This document shows, piece after piece, positions 45,114 through 54,086 of a stretch of 64,000 nucleotides of DNA. Where the stretch lies: positions 10,465 through 74,464 of the forward strand of contig CAVUFC010000005.1 in the NCBI GenBank assembly GCA_963740605.1, in the 5' to 3' direction. Origin of the DNA: DASSUW01 sp963740605. Lineage in GTDB: Bacteria > Actinomycetota > Thermoleophilia > Solirubrobacterales > Solirubrobacteraceae. Both the position numbers and the translations under genes were made by a program. Within the stretch, counting starts at the first letter, position 1. Each line of letters starts with the position of its first letter. The notes under the pieces were generated by a model. It saw nothing but the letters and a program-made list of their open reading frames with translations. It made no database searches and had not been told where the DNA came from.

Positions 45114-45600
45114 TCAGCTCGGCTGTGGCTGTGTCCGCAGCCGCACAGCCGGCGCCGAGGTCCTGTAGGGCAGCCCCAGCGACGATGCGGTCAGCCGCGC
45201 GATCCGGGCACAGCACCTGAGGTAGAAGCGCACCTGCTCGCGTCGGCCGAACAGCAGAAAGCCGATCCGCGCCCACCACGCGCCCTCGCCTGACGCAAGC
45301 GGGCGGGCACGCAACCGGAAGTCGACCGCGCCGTCTTCCACGAACTTCGGCACCTCGTAGTCCATCCTGCGATCTCGAGATGGCCGGGCAGCGTCTCGTA
45401 TTCGAACCCGAACACCCGCGCGCGGCGCCCGTCGACGACGCGGTCCTCGTCCCACACGCGCGTCCGCGCACGCGCGCGTGCACGGAGGGCAGCCGCCAGA
45501 GCCGTAGCTGCAGCACGATGACGCGGCCAACGAACGCCGCCGGCGGGCCAGGCGCGCAACGGGTGCTCGACGGCTCATCGTCTCTGCGTGCCCGCCCGCG
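45114..45600 (-). pseudogene. Frameshifted DUF1990-like gene
   Basis: Pieces in different minus-strand frames join into one protein: VWDEDRVVDGRRARVFGFEY and ETLPGHLE, then MDYEVPKFVEDGAVDFRLRA and RIGFLLFGRREQVRFYLRCC. The YxTLPGH segment followed by an acidic/aromatic strand and an Arg-rich end is how I remember DUF1990. A frameshift lies near 45375 and another near 45480-45500, where GRVIVLQLRLWRLPSV continues upstream in yet another frame. It is not functional as written. Confidence 0.65.
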
Positions 45601-45653
45601 CGGCAGACCGCGCACCGCTCGAACCCGGAGACCCGCGGCCCGGTGCTTGAGGT

Positions 45654-46794
45654 GTGGGTGCCGGATACTGCGACCGTGGACCTGACGTCGGCTCGACGGA
45701 CACGCCCGTGACTGCATCGCGGTCCGCCGCGCCGGCGGGCGCGACCTCGTCCCAGCGATCGCGGTCGTCGCGAGCGTCCGCCTCGTCCGGCCGGGCGCGC
45801 CCCACGCCGAGGTCCTCGAGGAGCCGCAGCGCCCGCGAGTGGGCGGGAGAGCTCGAGCCCGAACGGGGCGAGGCGATCCTTCACGGCCATCGCGTGAGTT
45901 ACCGCACGGCCGGCGAGGGGCCTGTGGTCCTGCTCGTTCACGGGATCACCGGCGACTCTCGCCAGTGGAATCAGATCATCCCGCAGCTGGCCGATCGCTA
46001 CACGGTGCTCGCGCCCGATCTGCTGGGCCATGGTCAGTCTGCGAAGCCACGCGGCGACTACTCCCTGGGCGCCTACGCGGTCAGCCTCCGCGACCTGCTG
46101 ATCGTGCTCGGCCACCGGCGGGCGACCGTGGTTGGCCACTCGCTGGGTGGCGGCATCGCGATGCAGTTCTCGTACGAGTACCCCCGTGTTCTGCGAGCGT
46201 CTCGCGCTCGTCGACAGCGGGGGCCTGGGCCCAGAGGTGCACCCGTTGCTGCGGGCCGCAACGCTGCCGGGTTCTGAATTGGTGCTGCCGCTGCTTGCCC
46301 ACTCGCGCCTGCACGTCGTCGGCGAGGCGATCGGGCAGGCGCTCGGCCGCCTGGGGTTAGAGCTCGGCCACGACATCGCCGAGATGACGCGCGGGTATGC
46401 CTCCCTGAGCGACGCCGAGGCGCGCCGCGCGTTCCTGCACACGCTGCGCGCGGTCATCGACGTCGCGGGCCAGCGTGTCAACGCCACCGACCGGCTGTAT
46501 TTGGCACAGATGATCCCGACGCTGATCGTCTGGGGGCGCCGCGATCCGCTCATCCCCGTCGAGCATGCCGCGGTCGCTCATCGCGGCGTGCCGGGGAGCC
46601 GGCTCGAGATCTTCGACGGCGCCGGCCACTTCCCCCAACTCGAGGAGCCCGTGCGCTTCGCCCGCATCCTCATCGACTTCGTCGAGAGCACCGACCCAGC
46701 CGAGTTCGAGTTCTCCGACCACGACCTCGACATGCTGCGCGAGCACATGCTCAAGCGCGGCAGGAAGTCTCGCCGCTCTATGCATGGAGCTTGA
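45654..46794 (+). pseudogene. Alpha/beta hydrolase split by a frameshift at a C5 run
   Basis: Frame 1 holds GPVVLLVHGITGDSRQWNQI, LAPDLLGHGQSAKPRGDYSL and the nucleophile elbow VVGHSLGGGIAMQFSYEYP. At TACCCCCGTG (about 46182-46191) the match moves to the next frame: CERLALVDSGGLGPE, then IPTLIVWGRRDPLIPVEHAA (Asp) and FDGAGHFPQLEEP (His). All catalytic residues survive, so one base lost from, or gained in, the C-run separates it from an intact enzyme of about 310 residues. The first 65 residues upstream of about 45850 look unconserved, so the real start is uncertain. It could also be a sequencing error. Confidence 0.8.
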
Positions 46795-46879
46795 TGGCGA
46801 CGGCGTCGCCGCTGTCTTCCCACCGATGCAGGAGCGAGGCGCGAGCCGATCGCGCGCCGGCGGACGCCTGGTTCTCGTC

Positions 46880-48590
46880 GAGGCTGTCGCACAGACCCTT
46901 TGGGGCACCGCGGCTCGCGGGCGCGGGTGGCGGCCGGTTGCGGTGATGTTGCGGGTCCCGACGGTGGTGGCGCCGGAGGGGCCGGTTCAGACCTCCGCGG
47001 CGGCGAGCTGGTGGCGGTGAAGCTTGCCGAGGTTGTGGGTCATCATCAGCAATCGCCATTCCGTGCGCACCTTGACCCTGCCGCGGCGGTGAAACCGGTA
47101 GACGCCGTTGTTGTGCTTGGTGTTTCCGAACAGCGGCTCGACGGTCTGTGAGCGTTTTCGGTACAGCTGCTCGCCGAATTCGGTCTTGAGCAGGCGTCGC
47201 ATCCACTCGTAGCGCCCGCCGGTCCACGTCGGTCTCGGGGTGCCGCGGCTGCCCTTGTCCGGGGGGATCAGCACCGGGATGTGCTTGTTGGCGACCACCT
47301 CGTCCATGTGCTGCTCATTCCAGTAGCCGGCATCGGCGGCGACCGCTTCGGGCAGCTCGCTGACCCCGATGCGCTCAAGCTCCTTTAGCGTCGCGGTGAC
47401 CATCGGGTCCAGCTGGGAGAAGTCGGTCGAGTTGTTGGTGATCTCCGCGGCGAGCACGATCTGCCGCTCGTTGACCGCGGCCTGCGCGTTGTAGCCCTGC
47501 ACGAATCCGAACCCGATCGGGATCGAACGCGAGTCGGGATCGGTCAGGTTCACCTTGCCGGCGGGCACCTCGGGTGGCCGATACGCCTCGGGCCGCCCGC
47601 CCAGTCGCCGGCCGAGCCGGTCGCGCGCGGTCGCCCGGTTGTGCTCGTAGGCGTCGTTGGCGCGGCGCTCGGTGTCAAGCTCGGCCTCCAGCCGCTCGGC
47701 CGCCAACAGCAGCCGCTCGCGCCGTGAGCGACGGATCGGATCGGGGTGGCGCCAGCGATGCCGCTCGAGCTGGCGCTTGCCCTCCCGCAACCAGCCCTCC
47801 CGTCCCTGCGTGCGCGCCACAATCCGCTCCGCGTCGAACTTGAGCGGCACCTCCCCGGACGTCTCCGCCTCGCCCTCCGGCTGCTCGCTCACGCACTGCT
47901 CGTCCTCGCCGCGGAGCTGACGCCTCGCCTGGCGAAAGAACTCGCGTCGGCCCTCCGGCGTGCGCAGCTGCTCGGGCAGCTCATCACCGCGCGCCTCCCC
48001 ATAGAGCTCGTCCTCGGCCTCGTCGGTCGCCCTGGCCTCGGCCACGATCTCCCTGGCGATCCGATCAAACTCATGGTTGACCTCCGGGCTGGCGTTGCCG
48101 GCAATGCGCGTGCCGTCGATCGATACCACGCCCGGCTTCACCAACCCCGCCCGATCGCAGAGCCTGAGCACCTCGCCGAACAGCTCGCCCAACGCCCGCT
48201 CGTGCCGGCAGATGAACCGCGCGATCGTCGCGTGATCGGGAATCAGATTGCCGCTGATCACCCGGTAGGCCACGTCCTGGCGACAGTGACGCTCGATCAC
48301 CCGCGAGGAGCGCTGCCCGCCCGCGAACGCGTACAACACCAGCGCCACCATCGTCGACGGCTCATACGCCGCCCGGCCATGACCATCGGCCCGATAGGCG
48401 GCATAGAACGCCGACAGATCCATCTCCGCCACGGCGTCGATCACAAACCACGCCAGATGATCGCCCGGCAGCCACTCCCGCACGTCCGGCGGCAACAAAA
48501 ACCCCTGCTCACGCCGACTCTCGATGAAGTTCTGCGCCATCCCGGAATGCTCCACACCCGACCGGACGGACCGGTTTGTGCGACAGCCTC
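46880..48590 (-). mobile_element. IS1182-type insertion sequence with 4-bp target duplication
   Basis: 1711 bp. Terminal inverted repeats are GAGGCTGTCGCACAGACC (46880-46897) and, reversed, GAGGCTGTCGCACAAACC (48573-48590), with one mismatch. CGTC is found directly outside both ends (46876-46879 and 48591-48594). One transposase gene fills it. Length, enzyme type and ends fit the IS1182 family. The flanks joined across it (…GGTTCT-CGTC-CAACCC…) do not restore a gene that I recognise. Confidence 0.9.
46987..48540 (-). CDS. IS1182-type DDE transposase
   Basis: 517 residues. The N-terminal domain reads LLPPDVREWLPGDHLAWFVI and GRAAYEPSTMVALVLYAFAG, the usual opening of IS1182 enzymes. Acidic catalytic positions include VVSIDGTRIAGNAS and AVAADAGYWNEQ, with a Glu in the region ending SQTVEPLFGNTKHNNGVYRF. 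A charged insert of about 150 residues (Arg/Glu-rich) sits between strands, normal for the family. The start MAQNFIESR has TGGAGC upstream. It appears intact. Confidence 0.92.
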   Translation of the reverse strand: MAQNFIESRREQGFLLPPDVREWLPGDHLAWFVIDAVAEMDLSAFYAAYRADGHGRAAYEPSTMVALVLYAFAGGQRSSRVIERHCRQDVAYRVISGNLIPDHATIARFICRHERALGELFGEVLRLCDRAGLVKPGVVSIDGTRIAGNASPEVNHEFDRIAREIVAEARATDEAEDELYGEARGDELPEQLRTPEGRREFFRQARRQLRGEDEQCVSEQPEGEAETSGEVPLKFDAERIVARTQGREGWLREGKRQLERHRWRHPDPIRRSRRERLLLAAERLEAELDTERRANDAYEHNRATARDRLGRRLGGRPEAYRPPEVPAGKVNLTDPDSRSIPIGFGFVQGYNAQAAVNERQIVLAAEITNNSTDFSQLDPMVTATLKELERIGVSELPEAVAADAGYWNEQHMDEVVANKHIPVLIPPDKGSRGTPRPTWTGGRYEWMRRLLKTEFGEQLYRKRSQTVEPLFGNTKHNNGVYRFHRRGRVKVRTEWRLLMMTHNLGKLHRHQLAAAEV

Positions 48591-49045
48591 CGTCCAACCC
48601 GAGCGCGGCGGCAACGCAGCGCGCGCGCTCGCTGCTTCACCGATGCGGGCGTCGCCTGCCGGATGCGCACCGGCGTCGCGATCTCGCTCACCGCGTCCGT
48701 AACCGATGGTGCCGCCGACGCGACTGCCCGGCGGCCCCGGTTCGTACTCTCTCAGGGCACGGGAACACGTTCCCGAGAATCCCCCGGCGAGCCGTGCGGA
48801 ACTCGATCGCGTGCGGGCTCTCGATGGGGGCGTGTCGGGGAAAGGGCATTCTCCGACGCATTCGCCACGGTGGTCAGGAGGGCAGTCGAACCCCTCTTGC
48901 CGCCGACGATCGTCTTCACGCCGTCGAGGGCGCCGACCACGCGGTCGGCGACCTCGGCGCTTAGTCTGCTCGACCGCTGCGTCGAGTACCCGCCGGCGCC
49001 ACACGCAAGCACCCCGGTCCGCGGTCGTGAGCAGGGTGCTCCTCC
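48591..49045. other. Gene-free stretch right of IS1182
   Basis: About 450 nt. Palindrome GGGAACACGTTCCC (48761-48774) resembles a LacI/TetR-sized operator but has no gene start close by. A minus-strand peptide (SAEVADRVVGALDGVKTIVG) at about 48890-48950 is less random-looking than its neighbours, but I cannot support a gene. Confidence 0.35.
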
Positions 49046-50509
49046 TCAGCGTAGGCGTGGCCAGGGTTGCCCGCCACGCGCGGTGATCTGTCGGTTCAGT
49101 TCATTCTGCACGGCCCGAGCGACCTCGCCGCGGCCGGGATGTGCCATAGCGAGACCGCGCAAAAACAGGTACGGGTTCATCTGAACCTGGTGTTGCTGCC
49201 CGTCCTGCCCGCGAACGTTCACGGTTTCGCGGTAGTTGCGGACCCATTGATACGCGCGCTCGGCGCCGGCCTGCTCGCCACGTCGCAACGCGCGCCCCGA
49301 CTCGTTGTTCAAGTAGTCGTCGCTGAGGCGGGCGCTCGGGCGCGGAAGCGGCGGCCAGGAGTTCAGCGGTGTCGTGTCGAGGCGCGGGTCGGCATACGCG
49401 CGGCTCATGTCCTCGATCGCATTGGTGAACCCCACAATTTGCCCGTTCCATTCGGCGAGGTCGTCGCCTCGCAGCCATGCGACCCCGAGGCCGAGGATCG
49501 GGCTCGCCGCACCTAGCGCGAGGCCGGTGAGTTCCGCGGCCCAGCTGCTGACAAACAGCGTGACCGAGCCGACAAGCGCTCCCTGGACGTCCAGGATCTG
49601 GTTGATGCGGTCGGCCGTGTCGGTCCGCAGCGGCTCGCGATCGAACTGTGGCAGGTTCCGCACCGTGTCGCGCTCGGCCGGGGTGTCGCGGCGTTCGCTG
49701 CCGCGTGCCCCGTCCTCCGCACGCGGCGTGGGCGGTCTCTGCTCGCGCGGCCGGTCGGGCGAGTCGCCGCGCCGGCTGGGCTCCGTCCGCTCGGGTCGCG
49801 CCGCGCGCTCTGCCTCGGGGCGCGCCTCGGCGAACCGCAGCGTGACAGTGCGATCCGTCGCCAGGTCGGTCCCGTCGGCGTGACCGCGCGCTCGGGCGTC
49901 CGCCTCCCCCATCCCCCCGCCGGTGATGCTCGCTCGGGCGCCGTGATCGATGAGCCACTGCGCCACGTTCGACGCGCGCTCGGCCGCCAGGCGGTCGTTC
50001 GCGTCCGTTGACCCCAGGCGGCTCGCGTGCCCGACCAGCTCCAGGTGCTGGTTCGGGTCCTCGAGCCGCTCGCGGTTGGCTTCGTAGAATTCCCGCAACC
50101 TCGCCTCCGGCGGCGTCGCGTCGCCACGCGCGAAGCCCACCTGGTCGGGACGCAGCGCGGCCTGCTCGCCGGCGCGGTCCGTGGGAACGATGTGGATGGT
50201 GACGGCGCGATCGGAGGGGTCATTCGAGCCGTCCGCGTGGCCGCGCGCCCGTGCCTCGTGCTCGCCGCCGCCGCCGCCACTCACCTCCGCGCGGACGCCA
50301 TGGTCGGCCAGCCAGCGCGCGGCCGTATTGGCGCGCTCCGCCGACAGGGCCCGGTTGCTAGCCGAGTCGCCGGCCCGGCTGGCGTGCCCAACGACCTCCA
50401 CGCGCCAGTTCGGGTCGTTGAGCCGTTGCCGGTCGGTCTCCGAGAGGCCGCTCCGCCAGCGCTCCATGGCGCCTGACTGGAGTGAAACGGAGCCCGACGC
50501 GAACGTCAC
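49046..50509 (-). CDS. Protein with two OmpA-like peptidoglycan-binding domains
   Basis: 487 residues from a GTG; an in-frame stop lies about 9 codons upstream. Two tandem OmpA domains: VTFASGSVSLQSG...VEVVGHASRAGDSASNRALS...RANTAARWLADHGV and LELVGHASRLGSTDANDRLAAERASNVAQWLIDHGA. Each keeps the N/D and Arg of the peptidoglycan-binding loop. A Pro/Arg/Glu-rich linker and a C-terminal part with hydrophobic helices (ALVGSVTLFVSSWAAELTGL, ALGAASPILGLGVAWL) follow. There is no signal peptide, and the first OmpA domain starts almost at residue 1, so the N-terminus may be truncated or export may be unusual (contractile-injection cargo is one idea). No eCIS genes are nearby. Confidence 0.75.
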   Translation of the reverse strand: MTFASGSVSLQSGAMERWRSGLSETDRQRLNDPNWRVEVVGHASRAGDSASNRALSAERANTAARWLADHGVRAEVSGGGGGEHEARARGHADGSNDPSDRAVTIHIVPTDRAGEQAALRPDQVGFARGDATPPEARLREFYEANRERLEDPNQHLELVGHASRLGSTDANDRLAAERASNVAQWLIDHGARASITGGGMGEADARARGHADGTDLATDRTVTLRFAEARPEAERAARPERTEPSRRGDSPDRPREQRPPTPRAEDGARGSERRDTPAERDTVRNLPQFDREPLRTDTADRINQILDVQGALVGSVTLFVSSWAAELTGLALGAASPILGLGVAWLRGDDLAEWNGQIVGFTNAIEDMSRAYADPRLDTTPLNSWPPLPRPSARLSDDYLNNESGRALRRGEQAGAERAYQWVRNYRETVNVRGQDGQQHQVQMNPYLFLRGLAMAHPGRGEVARAVQNELNRQITARGGQPWPRLR

Positions 50510-51157
50510 GCGATCGCGCCACCGGACGCCTGGTCATCGTCCCCGAGCGAGTGTGCCGAGGGCGCCGGCACAGACGCCTGTTTGCGGCGCTAGGCGGGCG
50601 CTGAGCCATCGCCAATTGTGGTTTGAGGCGAGCCAGCTCCGCTCGGCGTGGTGCGCGCGTGTCGCAGAGGAGAGGTTTCGTGCGCGGCGACCGCCGGGCG
50701 CGAAGTTGAGTTTCTCAGCCGCGCGGTCCGCACAGGGCCGCGCGCGTCGCCGGTGCGCGCTTTGGCGGCGTCGGTGCGCAGGTCGTCGACTACGAGGCGG
50801 ATCCCGCCGCGCGTTCACAGCGGCGTTTCGCGCGAAACATGCGTGGCGGTGACGGTCTCCGGCTCTCGCCGGACATCGAGTCTGGGCCGCCCGCGAGGGT
50901 CTCGGGTTTGCGATGGCGCGCCGGCGAGCCACGAGCCGTTCGGGATGGGACACCGTGTACTTGACGTCGAGCGGGAGGGGAGGAAGATGAGTCACACGCA
51001 GGACGCCTGCCGCGGGCTGGGTGCACCGGCACCGAGCGGCGCGCGTTACGCCGCGTTCCGCGGACCGGGGTTGGATGGTGCCCGCGGCGGCAGCGGGTGG
51101 CGCGAGAGGAGGTCGCCTCGCATGGAAGCTCGGAGAACCCGAGGGGAGAGTTCGAGC
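50510..51157. other. Intergenic region upstream of GH32 gene 1
   Basis: About 650 nt between divergent genes. A perfect 14-nt palindrome GTTTCGCGCGAAAC lies at 50825-50838 and is a candidate operator. I see no AACGTT-centred LacI box, unlike the second GH32 gene. Frames here are Arg-rich and not credible genes. Confidence 0.45.
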
Positions 51158-53740
51158 ATGAGGTCAGCTGCAGTCAGCACGCGCAGGTCGCGCCGACCCG
51201 ACCCCCGCGCCGTGGCGGTCGCGCTGTTGGTGGTCTTGGCCGCTTGTGCGGCGATCGTGTGGGCGACGGGCTCGACCGCTTCGGCACAGACAGACTCGGT
51301 GACCTACCGCGAGCTGTATCGGCCGCAGTTCCATTTCACGCCGGCCAAGAATTGGATGAACGATCCGAACGGGCTCGTCTACTACAAGGGCGAGTACCAC
51401 CTCTTCTACCAGTACAACCCGTTCGGCTCGCAGTGGGGGCACATGTCCTGGGGGCACGCGGTCAGCCGCGACCTGGTCCATTGGCATGAGCTGCCGGTGG
51501 CGATCCCGGAGCAGGGCGACGAGCAGGTGTTCTCCGGCAGCGCGGTGGTCGACAAGCACAACACGAGCGGCCTGGGGACGCGGGCGAACCCGCCGATGGT
51601 GGCGATCTACACGGCGGCGAAGCCCGGCTCGCAGGCGCAGGCGCTGGCCTACAGCACCGACCGCGGCCGCACGTTCAAGCGCTACTCCGGTAACCCCGTG
51701 CTCGACATCGGCTCGGGCGAGTTCCGCGACCCGAAGGTGTTCTGGTACGCGCCGGCGCACGAGTGGAGGATGGTCGTCTCCAAGGCGGTCGAGCGCAAGA
51801 TCGCCATCTACCGCTCGCCGGACCTCAAGGACTGGACGCACCTCAGCGACTTCGGTCCCGCGAACGCGACTGGCGGCGTCTGGGAGTGCCCGGACCTGTT
51901 CCCGCTCGCGGTTGACGGCAAGCGCAAGAAGACCAAGTGGGTGATGATCGTCAACCTCAACCCGGGAGCGATCGCCGGCGGCTCGGGAGCGCAGTACTTC
52001 GTGGGCGACTTCGACGGGACTACGTTCACCGCCGACAACAAGCTGGGCGCGTACACGCCGCCGGCCGGTGACGTCTTCGCCGACTTCGAGGGCGCCGACT
52101 ACGGCAGCTGGACGACGACCGGCACGGCGTTCGGAAGCGGGCCGGCACACGGCGCGCTTCCCGGGCAGCAGACGGTGTCCGGCTTCCAGGGCAACGGGCT
52201 GGTCAACAGCTTCCTCGACTTCGACAGCTCGCAGGGGACGCTCACGTCGCCCCCCTTCCCGATCGGCCGCGACTACGTGAACTTCCTGGTCGGCGGCGGC
52301 GCGCATGCGCACGACCCGGCCGGCGGCGACGGTACGCCCCCGCCCGGCGACGTGCTCGCCGATTTCGAGGGTCCCGACTACGGCAGCTGGACGGCGACGG
52401 GCGACTTTGCCGGCACGACGCCGCACCGCGGCGGAGACGGCCGCGTCGGCGAGCAGATCGTCGACACGTTCTTCGGCAATCCGAACAACGGCGACCCCAA
52501 CACCGGCTCGATCGTCTCGCCGGAGTTCACCATCAACCGCGACTTCCTCGACTTCGAGATCGCCGGCGGCAACCACCCTGAGCCGGGCCCCGGCCAGACG
52601 GCGGTCAACCTCGTCGTCGACGGCGCGATCGTCCGCACGGCGACGGGAAGCGACTCCGGGACGCTCAACTGGAGGGCCTGGGACGTCAAGGATCTCGCGG
52701 GCAAGCGGGCGCACATCGAGATCGTCGACCGGGCGACCGGCGGCTGGGGGCACGTGCTCGCGGACCACTTCGTGCTCTCCGACATCGCGGCCAAGATCCG
52801 CTCTGACGAGACGGCGGTCAACCTCCTCGTCGACGGCGAGGTCGTGCGCAGCACGGCCGGGAAGGAGAGCGAGGCGCTCGACTGGGCCAGCTGGAACGTC
52901 CAGGACCTGCGGGGCAAGGACGCGCAGATTCAGATCGTGGACCGCAACAGCGGCGGCTGGGGCCACGTCCTGGCCGACCAGTTCACGTTCGCCGACGCGC
53001 CCGCACAGACAGTCGAGCAGCGCTCGAGCTGGATGGACTACGGCAAGGACTTCTACGCCGCGGTCACCTGGAACGACGTGCCCGACGGGCGGCGCATCGC
53101 GATCGGCTGGATGAACAACTGGAACTACGGGGGCGCCATCCCGACCGACCCGTGGCGCAGCGCGATGAGCGTGCCGCGCGAGCTCGCCCTGCAGACCATC
53201 GACGGGCAGGCACAACTCGTGCAACGGCCCGTCCGCGAGATCCGCTCGCTGCGCGGCGGACGCTCCTTCACGCAGCACCACCGCACGATCCCGCAGGGCA
53301 GCACGACGCTTCCCGCGCGCGGCAAGACGCTCGAGATCAAGGCCCATCTGCGGCTCGACGCCGCCAAACGGGCCGGGCTGAAGGTCCGCACCGGTAACGG
53401 CGAGGAGACCGTGATCGGCTACGACGCCGAGGCCGGCGAGCTCTACGTCGACCGCACCCGCTCGGGCCGCGTGGACTTCAGCCGCGACTTCCCGGGCGTC
53501 CAGCGAGCGCCGCTGGCCGCCCGCCACGGCAACGTCCGCCTGCACATCCTGGTCGACTGGTCCTCCGTCGAGGTCTTCGCCGACCGCGGCCAGACCGTCA
53601 TCACCGACCAGATCTTCCCCGCCGCCACCAGCGACGGGATCCAGCTGTTCGCCGACGGCGGCAGCGCCACCATCGACTCACTGAAGATCCGGCCGCTGCG
53701 CTCCAGCTGGCAGACCGGCCACGATCACGACGGCCACTAG
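51158..53740 (+). CDS. Secreted GH32 fructan hydrolase (levanase/inulinase type), gene 1
   Basis: 860 residues; GGGGAGAG precedes the ATG. N-terminal hydrophobic export signal to about residue 43 (VAVALLVVLAACAAIVWATG). GH32 catalytic residues: Asp69 in NWMNDPNG (nucleophile), the Asp of FRDPK (about 191, transition-state) and Glu243 in WECPDLF (acid/base). Between propeller blades 4 and 5 lies a roughly 320-residue insert: two FEG..DYGSW(T)xTG modules and two NLLVDG...W..W(NV)xDL..GGWGHVLADxF modules. Then blade 5 (SSWMDYGKDFYAAVTWNDVP) and the beta-sandwich (LHILVDWSSVEVFADRG). It would release fructose from levan, inulin or sucrose outside the cell; which one cannot be told. Paralogue of 60736-63330. 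Confidence 0.93.
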   Translation: MRSAAVSTRRSRRPDPRAVAVALLVVLAACAAIVWATGSTASAQTDSVTYRELYRPQFHFTPAKNWMNDPNGLVYYKGEYHLFYQYNPFGSQWGHMSWGHAVSRDLVHWHELPVAIPEQGDEQVFSGSAVVDKHNTSGLGTRANPPMVAIYTAAKPGSQAQALAYSTDRGRTFKRYSGNPVLDIGSGEFRDPKVFWYAPAHEWRMVVSKAVERKIAIYRSPDLKDWTHLSDFGPANATGGVWECPDLFPLAVDGKRKKTKWVMIVNLNPGAIAGGSGAQYFVGDFDGTTFTADNKLGAYTPPAGDVFADFEGADYGSWTTTGTAFGSGPAHGALPGQQTVSGFQGNGLVNSFLDFDSSQGTLTSPPFPIGRDYVNFLVGGGAHAHDPAGGDGTPPPGDVLADFEGPDYGSWTATGDFAGTTPHRGGDGRVGEQIVDTFFGNPNNGDPNTGSIVSPEFTINRDFLDFEIAGGNHPEPGPGQTAVNLVVDGAIVRTATGSDSGTLNWRAWDVKDLAGKRAHIEIVDRATGGWGHVLADHFVLSDIAAKIRSDETAVNLLVDGEVVRSTAGKESEALDWASWNVQDLRGKDAQIQIVDRNSGGWGHVLADQFTFADAPAQTVEQRSSWMDYGKDFYAAVTWNDVPDGRRIAIGWMNNWNYGGAIPTDPWRSAMSVPRELALQTIDGQAQLVQRPVREIRSLRGGRSFTQHHRTIPQGSTTLPARGKTLEIKAHLRLDAAKRAGLKVRTGNGEETVIGYDAEAGELYVDRTRSGRVDFSRDFPGVQRAPLAARHGNVRLHILVDWSSVEVFADRGQTVITDQIFPAATSDGIQLFADGGSATIDSLKIRPLRSSWQTGHDHDGH

Positions 53741-53764
53741 CCAAGCCAGCCGACTACCCCCGAC

Positions 53765-53788
53765 GGCGGGCGGCCACAGCCGCCCGCC
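53765..53788 (+). terminator. GC terminator hairpin after GH32 gene 1
   Basis: GGCGGGCGGC and GCCGCCCGCC pair perfectly over 10 bp around CACA, 25 nt after the stop codon. Confidence 0.75.
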
Positions 53789-54039
53789 GCCACCGCCAGC
53801 GCGACCCCGCGCGCCCCGGACACGGAAAGCGCCAGCGCGCGCTGTGCAGTTCGTGGGATGGCACCGGCGGGTCGAGGCCTGCGGGGTCACGGCAGCGCCC
53901 CGTCGCCAGCGGGCACGGGATCTGCGCGTTGGCCTCGAAGGGCAAGCACCGCCAGCCCTCGCGATGACGAGCGCGATGCCGGCCACCGCCGGCGCACCGG
54001 GAGTCACCGCAGCGGCCGAACTGCCGGTCACTGAGGTGG

Positions 54040-54054
54040 TATACAGCTATACAG
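54040..54054. promoter_or_regulatory. Direct TATACAG repeat before the GntR gene
   Basis: TATACAGCTATACAG holds two TATACAG half-sites 8 bp apart, 33 nt before the GntR start. A further site, CTGTTATACAG, lies just after the gene. These AT-rich words stand out in this GC-rich DNA and are likely GntR operators. Confidence 0.55.
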
Positions 54055-54086
54055 AATGAGGCTCCTCCGTCATCGGTTGCGTTGAC

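Noticed and set aside
51164..53545. 793-residue minus-strand open frame opposite GH32 gene 1
   Set aside because: Repetitive Val/Asp/Arg composition mirroring the plus-strand modules; no start signal or family.
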